Assembly: GCA_964647255.1 (NCBI GenBank)
Contig: CAZYGI010000082.1
Coordinates: 1-15,438 of the forward strand
DNA: 15,438 bases
DNA from: CAWJEL01 sp964647255
Lineage (GTDB): Bacteria; Chloroflexota; Anaerolineae; CG2-30-64-16
Direction of reading: 5' to 3'
Numbering within the stretch: position 1 is the stretch's first letter; each line of letters opens with the position of its first letter. Below are positions 1-7,556 of the stretch, one piece after another. The notes beneath the pieces are model-generated. The model searched no databases, was not told where the DNA came from, and worked only from the letters and a program-made list of their open reading frames with translations. The position numbers were made by a program, and so were the translations under genes.

Positions 1-776
1 CGATCCGCCATCTCCTGCCGGATCGCCGGGGTGTCAGGCGCGCCCGCGCACAGGACGACTTGGATGGAAGGGTCAATGTAAGGGATCGCGTTCACCAGGT
101 GGATGATGCCCTTTTGGCGGGTGATGCGACCGACAAAGAGCACGAACGGCTTCTCTGGATCCACGCCGTGCTCCACAAGCGCATCCACGTTCGAGTTGTG
201 GCGGTATTGATTCAGGTCAATCCCGTTGTGGAGCACCTTAACTTTGTCGGGGTCCACATCGAAGAGCCTGAGCACGTCGTTGCGGGTCTCCTGTGAAACC
301 GCGATCACGGCGTCGGCTTGCATGATCCCATTGTTCTCGATCCAGGTGCTCAAGTGATAGGCGTTGCCGAGCTGCTCGACTTTCCAAGGGCGCAGCGGTT
401 CCAGCGAGTGGACGGTCAACACGAACGGGATGCCCCACAGCTTCTTCGCCAGGAAGCCGCCGAACTGCACGTACCAGGTGTGGCAGTGCACAATGCTGGC
501 GTCCAGGTTGTCCTTCGCCATCTCCAGGCTGCGATACATGGCATCCAGCGCGCCGCCAAAGCGCGGATCGGTGTTCTTCTTGGCCTCAGGCCACGGACCA
601 TAGCCCTTGACGCGCAGGTTCGGCTCGGTCACGTCCTGGTCGCCGAAGCAGCGCACATCCATTGGCACCAGCTTCGCCAGTTCCTTGCTGAGGTACTCCA
701 CGACAACCCCAGCGCCGCCGTAGACGTAGGGCGGATACTCATTGGTGAAGAAAGCGACCTTGTTCAGATTTGCCAT
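1..776 (-). CDS. glgA: Glycogen synthase, ADP-glucose type, GT4 family (5' part, runs off window)
   Basis: This is the first 258 codons of a glycosyltransferase; the 3' end lies beyond position 1. Visible features fit the GT4 glycogen synthase family typical of Actinobacteria and Chloroflexi: an N-terminal Rossmann strand followed by a glycine-rich acceptor loop (NEYPPYVYGGAGVVVEYL), the HCHTWY motif, the signature VHSLEPLRPWK, and NGIDLNQY leading into VGRITRQKGI, where the second Rossmann domain begins. By family knowledge the enzyme transfers glucose from ADP-glucose to growing alpha-1,4-glucan in the cytoplasm. The ATG at 774-776 is preceded by a very strong purine-rich Shine-Dalgarno sequence (AGGAGGAGGA, 781-790). 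It has its own promoter and is separated by 210 bp from the upstream gene, so it is likely not part of the envelope operon. The branching enzyme gene 12 kb away serves the same pathway. A related GT4 enzyme such as a trehalose or sucrose synthase is less likely given the HSLEPLRPWK signature. Confidence 0.88.
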   Translation of the reverse strand, partial: MANLNKVAFFTNEYPPYVYGGAGVVVEYLSKELAKLVPMDVRCFGDQDVTEPNLRVKGYGPWPEAKKNTDPRFGGALDAMYRSLEMAKDNLDASIVHCHTWYVQFGGFLAKKLWGIPFVLTVHSLEPLRPWKVEQLGNAYHLSTWIENNGIMQADAVIAVSQETRNDVLRLFDVDPDKVKVLHNGIDLNQYRHNSNVDALVEHGVDPEKPFVLFVGRITRQKGIIHLVNAIPYIDPSIQVVLCAGAPDTPAIRQEMAD

Positions 777-790
777 GACATCCTCCTCCT
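777..790 (-). promoter_or_regulatory. Strong ribosome binding site of the glycogen synthase gene
   Basis: AGGAGGAGGA at 781-790 is followed by TGTC and then the ATG. It fixes the start at 776 and predicts high translation. Confidence 0.7.
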
Positions 791-906
791 GGCAGAGTAG
801 ATTGTGGGGGCCAGCGGCCCAAGGACAGAACGCGCGGCGAATCAAAGTTCAAGCAGTAACCAAACAAAATTCATGGAGATGAGCTTGCCTGTGAGATACG
901 ATGCGG

Positions 907-935
907 ATTTTACCCTCTTGGCTGCAACGCGTCAA
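907..935 (-). promoter_or_regulatory. Sigma70-type promoter for the glycogen synthase gene
   Basis: On the minus strand, TTGACG (930-935) and TAAAAT (907-912) are separated by exactly 17 bp. Transcription would begin near 900 and give a leader of about 125 nt before the ATG at 776. The box match and ideal spacing are read directly; activity is inferred. Confidence 0.65.
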
Positions 936-986
936 ATGCCCGTTTAGGGGGTAAATGTCGCTGATCAGGGGAACGATCTTTTCCTG

Positions 987-2192
987 TTATTGGATTCCCT
1001 GCAAACGAATTGGAATTGTCGCCGGCTGCTCATAGCCAACTTCACCTACCTGTAGATCCGCCTTCACAGCCGCGTTCGGGAGAACAAACACGACCTCACC
1101 ATCCACGGCGCTCTTCGCATTGATCAACGCGTTGGGGAAGGCATCCGGCGCGCGCGGCGCCCCGTCCACCAGCAAGCGGAAATGGTTCGCTCCCAGCGCC
1201 ATACCTCCAGCAAAATCGCTGGTGTTTTCCACGCGCATCTTAAGAAGCAAGAAGCGTTTCCCGGCCTCGGCGCGCTGTCCGTCGGCATCTAGGTCGAGCA
1301 TTGCCGATAGCACGGTGTAGTTGACCTTTCCGACGGTGGCATGCCCGCCGCCAGCCAGCTTGACGGGGTAGCGAGCCTCCGGCGCCGGCCCGTCCAGAGG
1401 CAGCGTCGCCGGTTCCTTGCCCGGTTCCTGCAAGATCAACTTCGCGTCCTTCAGTGTCGCGGTATATGGCACCGTGAAGATCAACCGGGCCTCGCTGCTG
1501 GCCTGCTTGTCGAAGCGATCTGACCATCCATTGCTTTCCGGATAGGATTTCCCGTCGGCAAGCTCTAACCTCGCAATATCGTTTCCCAGGTAAATCGCCT
1601 TTGTGGTGAGCGAGTTCGTGATCAACAGATCCAACTCGGCGTACGCCCGATCCATTCGATACCGCGGCGTCTCCGATGTGCTGTCCGGCGTCCGATTAGT
1701 GACAGTCGCTGCATTCACTTTAAAGTCAAGGCCCGCATACCGCACCGTGCGCGGCAGCGTGCCTTGCAAGGGGCGATCCACCGCCTCCTGTTTCGAAGCA
1801 CGGGAGACGATCCCCAGGACCTCGCGCACCTGTGGCGGGAGCTCCACTCCAGGGATCAGGCCAGATGCCACCAGGGCCAAAGCCGCCAGCAGCAGGAGCG
1901 GCAGCAGACACCCGCAGCCGCCGCGACGCGCCGGACGGACCGAACGAGCGGGCGTCTGAGCAGGCGTCTGTTCCTCCCTCACAGCCTCAGCGGCCCCAGC
2001 CAGCTTGATGAAGGCTTCGGCCAACTGCTCCTTGCCAATGGACGCCTGGACCGGAGCCGCGGGCTTCGCCCGTAAATCTTGCGGCACTATCACGATGTTG
2101 CCGCAATAGTCACACGTGATCTGAACCTGCGTGCCGTCGGTGGCAAGCTTGCCCCCACAAGAGGGGCACTCGAAAGTGTGTTCCTCAGCCAT
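987..2192 (-). CDS. Zinc-ribbon, single-pass membrane protein with two DUF4352-like domains
   Basis: This is a 401-residue protein of unknown function. Residues 9-30 form a zinc ribbon with two CxxC knuckles (CPSCG and CDYCG; C9, C12, C27, C30). A polar Ala/Pro-rich linker follows, then one hydrophobic segment at about residues 94-116 preceded by Arg-rich sequence (RPARRGGCGC). The remainder, about residues 148-398, is beta-rich and appears to hold two copies of an immunoglobulin-like domain resembling DUF4352. One copy starts near YAGLDFKVNAATV and the other near VNYTVLSAMLDLDADG, each followed by a strand like LLLKMRVENTS. The positive-inside rule puts the zinc ribbon in the cytoplasm and the beta domains outside. 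The gene begins 18 nt after the stop of the giant VWA gene, so it is probably the last gene of that operon. Its Shine-Dalgarno sequence is weak. Function is not recognised; it may link the surface proteins to the cytoplasm. Confidence 0.85.
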   Translation of the reverse strand: MAEEHTFECPSCGGKLATDGTQVQITCDYCGNIVIVPQDLRAKPAAPVQASIGKEQLAEAFIKLAGAAEAVREEQTPAQTPARSVRPARRGGCGCLLPLLLLAALALVASGLIPGVELPPQVREVLGIVSRASKQEAVDRPLQGTLPRTVRYAGLDFKVNAATVTNRTPDSTSETPRYRMDRAYAELDLLITNSLTTKAIYLGNDIARLELADGKSYPESNGWSDRFDKQASSEARLIFTVPYTATLKDAKLILQEPGKEPATLPLDGPAPEARYPVKLAGGGHATVGKVNYTVLSAMLDLDADGQRAEAGKRFLLLKMRVENTSDFAGGMALGANHFRLLVDGAPRAPDAFPNALINAKSAVDGEVVFVLPNAAVKADLQVGEVGYEQPATIPIRLQGIQ

Positions 2193-2210
2193 CGCCTACC
2201 CCGCTTGCTT

Positions 2211-5200
2211 CTACTGCTCGCCTTTCACTCGAACAACCATTTCATGACCCGCGCTGACGGTCACAGCCTCGATGACTTTGACCGGGTTGGTCAGCACCTC
2301 GATGCGATACACGCCAGCAGGCACCCGGATGGAATCACCGTCCACCAGCCCCTGCGCTACCACCCGGCCTTGATTGTCCAGCACGCGGTAGGGGACGCGC
2401 AGCGCCTGACCCAGTGCGGCGGCAAGCGCCTTCTGATCGGCCGCGGCGAAGAACTGGCCGCCGCCCGCGCTTGCCCAACCCGCCATCTGGTCTTTCAGCT
2501 TCTTGTCGGTCACGGTGAACCCAACGATGTTGAGTCGCACGTCGAACCCTTGTTTGCGCAGCGCCTCCACTGCAGCCGCCGGGTCGCCCTTGCAGCTTTC
2601 CTCGCCGTCGGTGACGAGAATAATCAGCTTAGGCCCCGGCCCAGCATTTTTCAGATCTTCGGGCACCTTCAGCAGCGATGCCGCAATCGGCGTGGCGCCC
2701 AGCGTCTTGGGTTGGATGCCGGTAATCGTCTGCTTGAGCAGGGCTGGGTCGAGCGGTCCCAGGGGAACTTCCAGGTCGGTGCGGCAGGAGTAGTTGCCTT
2801 CACGGTTGCCGAAGGCGCGCAGAGCCAACGGGATCCCTCTTGGCAAGATGTTATCAATCAGGTTGTTCAGCACATCGTGCGCCACGCCGATGCGGGTGCT
2901 CTTGCCCAGGGGCTGAGTCATGCTGCCTGACGCGTCGAAGATGATCTCGACCGCAGTGTTGCCCAGGAGCGCGGCGGTGGCGGTCGCGTCCTGTCCGGTC
3001 AGGCTGCTGAGGACGCGCAGCGCGCCGGGACCGGGCGGCGGCAGCTTCGCCAGCTTCGCGGTGAAAGTGTAGGCAGCAGGCCGGCGCAGCCAGGCTGCGG
3101 TTCGCGCAAAAACCACGTCGAGATCCCCCGCAGTGCGCAGAGTGTCATAGTAACCGCCGTTGACCGCGGCGAAGTTCTGCATCATCTCCTGCGGACTGGT
3201 CGCCGCGTCGCCGGCCGCGGCCTGCGATATGATGCCCAGGGTGAAGATGCGCGGCTTGACCGCGGCCAGCGCATCCCACAGTTCGACCGTCTGCTCGTAC
3301 CCGTTCGACTCAGCGTCGGTGATGAAGACCACAGCCTTCGTGCCGTCGCGGTACGCTAGCTCCTTCGTCGCCTTCAGGAGCGTTTCCTCAGCGTTGCTGG
3401 AAGAGTCACTGCGGTCGTAGTTGGTCAACGCCTGCAGGAGCACCGTCGGATCCTCGCCCCAGGTCTTCAGCAGCAGGTTGCCGCCGAACGGCAGGAGGTT
3501 CACCGCCTCCCGGCCCGGCGTGACCCCGGCAATATACGTCATGAGCGCGCTATAAATCGTGTGCTGATACGCGCCCAGGCTGCCGCTCTGATCCCAGGCG
3601 AAGATCACTGAACGCGGCGGCTCCTCGATGCGGAAATAAGCAGTTGAACCGCCGGCTACCGTGGCGGTGATCACCTGTTCGGCCGGCGACACCGGCTCCG
3701 AGGTCACCGGCAGCGGCTTGCCCGCGGCGTCCTGAAAGACCGCCCGCGCGTTGATGGTCGGCTCGCCGGTCAGCCGCAACACGATCGCGTTCTGATCGGC
3801 CGGCACGTCGACGCGATACCACGCCATGCGCTCGCCGATTTGCACCGTCCCCTGCACAAGGCTGTCCATGGCGACGAGCTGGGCCTTTTCGAGAGAATCG
3901 TTGGCGACGGCAGCAGCCGTGGTGACCACGGGCGCCGGCGGATGCAGCCACTCGTAGACCGCCTCCCGACTGTAGTGGCCCCATTCGCCGATGGCCGAGC
4001 GGTAGTCCGGACCGATGGGCCGCTCGAACACCCGCAGCACATCGGGCAACGCCAACTGCACGTTTTTGGCGGGCACGGCGGACGTGATGCGCAGGTAACG
4101 CGCCCAGATCGGCGCGGGTAAGGTGAGGTTCGACTGCCCGGGGTTCAGCTTCCAGTGGCCCACAGGGGTCCAGGGCCCGGCCGGGCTGTCCATACTGGCC
4201 GAGAGATCCACGTCGGTGAAGCGTTCGGCGGGGGTCACGTCGAGTGCATCGCCCCATTGCAGCGCAGCGATCTGCGCCGCGCGGCCGTGCTGGAAACCGA
4301 CCACCCATTCGGCCGGGACGCCGGCCATCAGGTCGACGCGCGTGGCGCGCTTATCCTGCTGCAACAGGCTTGCCGCGTAATCAGGCAGGGGCTGCTGAGG
4401 CCTAAAGGTCACGATCTCGCCACCGTTGGCCGGATCGGCCAGGTTGACCGGCCCACCGATGGCTGTGCCGGGCGCAGCGATCACCTTCCACTCGCCCAGC
4501 GCGACGTTGCCGTGGTTGCCCACGTGGTTGCTCAGCAGCCGGAGCTGCGCGTAGCGGGCAGGCGTCGGCTGCGGCAGCGGAAACGCCTGCTCGACGAGGT
4601 TCGAGGACAGGGCGCCGGCCAGGGCACGCGTGAAAGTCCGGCCATCCTGTGAGAGCCACAACTCGAAGTCCTGCAGCTTCTCATGCACCGGCCACGGGCT
4701 TTGCGGGTTCAACAGGATGCCGGTGACGGGCGCCGCGGCGTCGCCCGCCAGCTTGACGGTGAGGCTGATCGGCAGCTGATCGGCGCTGACCTGGAAGACT
4801 TCGCCCAGCGTGGTGTAGCCGTCATGTAAGACCTGCTGGCGCTGCGCCAGGTCCGCGTCGGGCGTGAAGATCTGCGCGCCGAGGCTGAGAAGCGCGACAT
4901 TCCGCCCACCAAGCATCGAATCGGGCAGCGGCCAGACGCGACGGGGCGACTGCGGCGGCGCATCGGCGTCGGCAACCAGCTCCGCGGCCGCGGTGACCTG
5001 GCCTCCATTTGCCGCCCGGCCGCGCCAGGTGAAGGGGAAGCGATCGGCCGGCAAATCGGCCGCGATGGACAGCGTCACCGGCACGTCCTGGCGGCCGCCG
5101 GCCGGGATCGTCAGAGCCGCACCAATCCCCCCAGCCTCTTTCCCTATAAGGGAAGGAGGAGAAGCCGAGGTCAGGTCCGCGGTGATCTTGTCGCTACTGC

Positions 5201-7556
5201 TGTGAAAATCGAACGAGACGGTCAACGGCTGCGCGCCGGTGTTCTCCAGGGAGAGGGTGCCGGAGATGGCCTGACCCACCGGCCAAAACGCGGCGACCCG
5301 GCCATCGGTCAAGCGGAATGCCAGCTTCAGGGGCGGCGGGGCAGGCGCCGGCGCCGCCGCCGGCCCCTTGTCGAAAGCCAGCTTGAGCTCGTATGCGCCA
5401 TCGCCGCCCACCCGCACCGCATACGGCTGTGCGCCGGATGCCTGGAGCGAGCCGGTGTAAACTCCGCTGTCGCCATCCCGCTGGAAGAGACAGTCCAGCG
5501 GCTCGCCTTTGGCGTTGTACACGTTGACCGTGACGGCCGGCGGCGCCGTGATCTGGACGCCGGTGTCGGCGGGGAGCGCCGGCAGCCGATACCAATCGTA
5601 GTTGTCGCCGGCGCCGATGGAGCCGGTGACAGCCAGGGTTGCGGGCAGCGGGCTTGCCCACTCCAGGCTGTCGTTCGGCTCAAGATCACCGAGCGCCGCG
5701 AACGGATCGCCGCGCTCCAGGGTGACAAGGTAGGGCGAGTCGCTCGGCTCGATGCTGTTCAGCTTCACTACGTAGTCGCCCGGCTGCAGGAACGTATCCA
5801 GCACCCACGGCGAGCCGCCGTTCACAGCGTCATCGTGCCCCGCGATCTCGAAACCATCCCCCCACCAAACGCGCCCTTGCAGCCGGCCATCGTCCGGCGG
5901 GGTCACGGTGAGGCGGATGTGCTCCCGCGTGGCAAGCGTGAATCGGTAGGAATCCACGTCACCGGGCTCGTTCAACAGGCCGGTGCGCGGCGCACCGAAG
6001 CGGAGCGGATTGGCCTGGTCGGGATCGTCGTTGGGTTCCTGCTCCACGCCTTCCGGCGGCGGGCCAAGCGGGATCGCCACCACACGGTATTCGCCGGCGG
6101 AGCCGCCGCTCACCGCGATATAGTGGACGCCCGGCAGCAATACCATATCAGTCAAGCGCACGCGACGCGGCGTTACTGAGCCCACGCTGTGCTCAGAATC
6201 ACCAACAGCATCAAGGACATCCACGCTCCGGATCCCATCGCCCGTCACCTGGATGCGCCAGTACTGTGGCTTGCCGGCAACAACCAGGCGATAGACATCC
6301 TTATCATCCCCGGTGAAACGGCCCTGCGACCGGTTCTGTGCGTCGAGCGACGACGCGATCTGGTACGCGTCGTTCGGCTCATCCTCGCGGCCCGGCGTCC
6401 GTGCGCCGGTGATGACGCGCGTCAGCAGGTAATGCTCGGTCGGGTCGGCGTCGCCGAGGACCGAGACCACGTAATCACCTGGCGCGGGCGACAGGTCGGC
6501 GAGGACGACCTCGCCCAGGCCGGCGCGACACTGAAGATCCGTGCCGTCGGGCAGGCGCAGGCAGACCCGGCGCTGCGCCCGCGAGTCGGAGCGCAGGCGG
6601 AGGTCGAAGCGGGCCGTGGCGTCGACTGCAATAGTGAAGCGATAGCTGTCGCTGTCGTCCGTGCCGTTGAGCTGGCCGGCGACCGACTCGTCCATGTTCC
6701 AGACGTTGGCCTGCTCGGCCCGGTCGTTGGGCTCCGCCTCCGCGCCGGGCGCGGGCGGGCCCGCCGCCACGGCGCTAAACCGATAGGCGTCACCCGGATT
6801 GCCGTCCCCTTCAAGCCGCACGAGGTAGGCGCCGGCCGCCAGGCGCAGCCCCGCCAGGGCCGCCCGGCCGGCGGCGTCGCGCGTGCGGCGGACGATGTAG
6901 CTGCCAGCCGCATCGTTCAGCGAGAGCGTGACGTTGCGATCGAGCGCGGCCTGGGCAGTAAGGTTCCAGACCTGGCCCGCGTCAGCGGTGCTTACCGTCC
7001 AGGCGTACCAGTCGGCGTCGCCCGCCAGCGTGCCGGAAAGGTCGAACGCACCGGACACTTTGGTCGCTTGCTCCTGCCTGTGGTTCGCTTTCCCGCCGCT
7101 TGAGGCCGGCAGCGCGGCGCCGGGCTCAAGCTTCACCTGGTAATCCCCAACCCCGAACCCGTAGACGCCCAGGAGGTAATCACCCGCCAAAAGAATGAGC
7201 GAGTCGCTCCGCACCTCGCCGCCGTGGGGCGAAGACAGCGTGTACAGCAATCGCGGTCGCTCCGCGCCTAGCACGCGCAGAAGGTCCACCTTGGTGAGCG
7301 CATTTGGGACGCCGTCCAAGACCAGGGTGTAAGACCGGGCCGCCTGATCAGCCGTGACGGTGAGGCGAAAGAGATCCTGGTCGTTCTCGGTCAGATGGCC
7401 CGCGGCGCAGACGTTCAGCGGTCCGGCGGTGGCCGGGTCGTTGTTGGGCTCGATCTCGGTCGTGCAGGATTGGGCATGCGCCGTGGTCACGCGCGTTCCC
7501 AGCAGGGCAAGTGTCAGCAGGAACGACAAAATCAGGAGGGGTATCCAGCGTTTCAT
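2211..7556 (-). CDS. Giant exported protein: PPC-like repeats, discoidin-like domains and two VWA domains
   Basis: This protein has 1781 residues. The signal peptide is MKRWIPLLILSFLLTLALLG followed by a likely cleavage site at AHAQ-S. About seven bacterial pre-peptidase C-terminal (PPC)-like units follow, several marked by EPND motifs near residues 36, 275, 393, 507 and 626; a degenerate one starts near 162 and a VAND copy near 1217. Residues 742-860 look like an Ig-like domain. Two F5/8 type C (discoidin)-like regions span about 876-1027 and 1034-1177. Two VWA domains follow: DQSGS at 1322 with TDAES near 1413, and DASGS at 1541 with TDGEES near 1649. Both have the DxSxS metal-site signature. 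There is no C-terminal membrane segment. PPC, discoidin and VWA folds bind glycans or proteins, so a surface or secreted adhesion role is inferred. The chosen ATG (7554-7556) overlaps the upstream stop as ATGA, implying translational coupling; an ATG ten codons upstream lies inside the previous gene and precedes the signal peptide awkwardly. Confidence 0.9.
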   Translation of the reverse strand: MKRWIPLLILSFLLTLALLGTRVTTAHAQSCTTEIEPNNDPATAGPLNVCAAGHLTENDQDLFRLTVTADQAARSYTLVLDGVPNALTKVDLLRVLGAERPRLLYTLSSPHGGEVRSDSLILLAGDYLLGVYGFGVGDYQVKLEPGAALPASSGGKANHRQEQATKVSGAFDLSGTLAGDADWYAWTVSTADAGQVWNLTAQAALDRNVTLSLNDAAGSYIVRRTRDAAGRAALAGLRLAAGAYLVRLEGDGNPGDAYRFSAVAAGPPAPGAEAEPNDRAEQANVWNMDESVAGQLNGTDDSDSYRFTIAVDATARFDLRLRSDSRAQRRVCLRLPDGTDLQCRAGLGEVVLADLSPAPGDYVVSVLGDADPTEHYLLTRVITGARTPGREDEPNDAYQIASSLDAQNRSQGRFTGDDKDVYRLVVAGKPQYWRIQVTGDGIRSVDVLDAVGDSEHSVGSVTPRRVRLTDMVLLPGVHYIAVSGGSAGEYRVVAIPLGPPPEGVEQEPNDDPDQANPLRFGAPRTGLLNEPGDVDSYRFTLATREHIRLTVTPPDDGRLQGRVWWGDGFEIAGHDDAVNGGSPWVLDTFLQPGDYVVKLNSIEPSDSPYLVTLERGDPFAALGDLEPNDSLEWASPLPATLAVTGSIGAGDNYDWYRLPALPADTGVQITAPPAVTVNVYNAKGEPLDCLFQRDGDSGVYTGSLQASGAQPYAVRVGGDGAYELKLAFDKGPAAAPAPAPPPLKLAFRLTDGRVAAFWPVGQAISGTLSLENTGAQPLTVSFDFHSSSDKITADLTSASPPSLIGKEAGGIGAALTIPAGGRQDVPVTLSIAADLPADRFPFTWRGRAANGGQVTAAAELVADADAPPQSPRRVWPLPDSMLGGRNVALLSLGAQIFTPDADLAQRQQVLHDGYTTLGEVFQVSADQLPISLTVKLAGDAAAPVTGILLNPQSPWPVHEKLQDFELWLSQDGRTFTRALAGALSSNLVEQAFPLPQPTPARYAQLRLLSNHVGNHGNVALGEWKVIAAPGTAIGGPVNLADPANGGEIVTFRPQQPLPDYAASLLQQDKRATRVDLMAGVPAEWVVGFQHGRAAQIAALQWGDALDVTPAERFTDVDLSASMDSPAGPWTPVGHWKLNPGQSNLTLPAPIWARYLRITSAVPAKNVQLALPDVLRVFERPIGPDYRSAIGEWGHYSREAVYEWLHPPAPVVTTAAAVANDSLEKAQLVAMDSLVQGTVQIGERMAWYRVDVPADQNAIVLRLTGEPTINARAVFQDAAGKPLPVTSEPVSPAEQVITATVAGGSTAYFRIEEPPRSVIFAWDQSGSLGAYQHTIYSALMTYIAGVTPGREAVNLLPFGGNLLLKTWGEDPTVLLQALTNYDRSDSSSNAEETLLKATKELAYRDGTKAVVFITDAESNGYEQTVELWDALAAVKPRIFTLGIISQAAAGDAATSPQEMMQNFAAVNGGYYDTLRTAGDLDVVFARTAAWLRRPAAYTFTAKLAKLPPPGPGALRVLSSLTGQDATATAALLGNTAVEIIFDASGSMTQPLGKSTRIGVAHDVLNNLIDNILPRGIPLALRAFGNREGNYSCRTDLEVPLGPLDPALLKQTITGIQPKTLGATPIAASLLKVPEDLKNAGPGPKLIILVTDGEESCKGDPAAAVEALRKQGFDVRLNIVGFTVTDKKLKDQMAGWASAGGGQFFAAADQKALAAALGQALRVPYRVLDNQGRVVAQGLVDGDSIRVPAGVYRIEVLTNPVKVIEAVTVSAGHEMVVRVKGEQ
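5121..5162. repeat. Palindromic repeat-like insertion inside the giant VWA gene
   Basis: The core TTCCCT-ATA-AGGGAA (5140-5154) extends to arms of 11 bases (5135-5145 and 5149-5159) with one G-T wobble, flanked by C-rich sequence. It reads in frame as residues 799-812 of the large protein (SPPSLIGKEAGGIG), which interrupts an otherwise Ig-like beta domain with low-complexity sequence. The pattern of a short GC-rich palindrome contributing an in-frame peptide resembles dispersed REP-like repeats of many bacterial genomes. Only one copy is visible here, so repeat status is inferred. Confidence 0.45.

Noticed and set aside
318..800. 160-codon plus-strand open frame opposite the glycogen synthase
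   Set aside because: The minus-strand glycogen synthase has unmistakable motifs and a strong ribosome binding site over the same bases.
2079..2930. 283-codon open frame on the plus strand
   Set aside because: It spans the boundary of two well-supported minus-strand genes and covers the conserved VWA metal-site region in antisense; composition is not protein-like.
5202..6179. 325-codon open frame on the plus strand inside the giant VWA gene
   Set aside because: It is antisense to the PPC repeats, is Arg/His/Gly-rich without motifs, and is explained by GC-rich codon bias.
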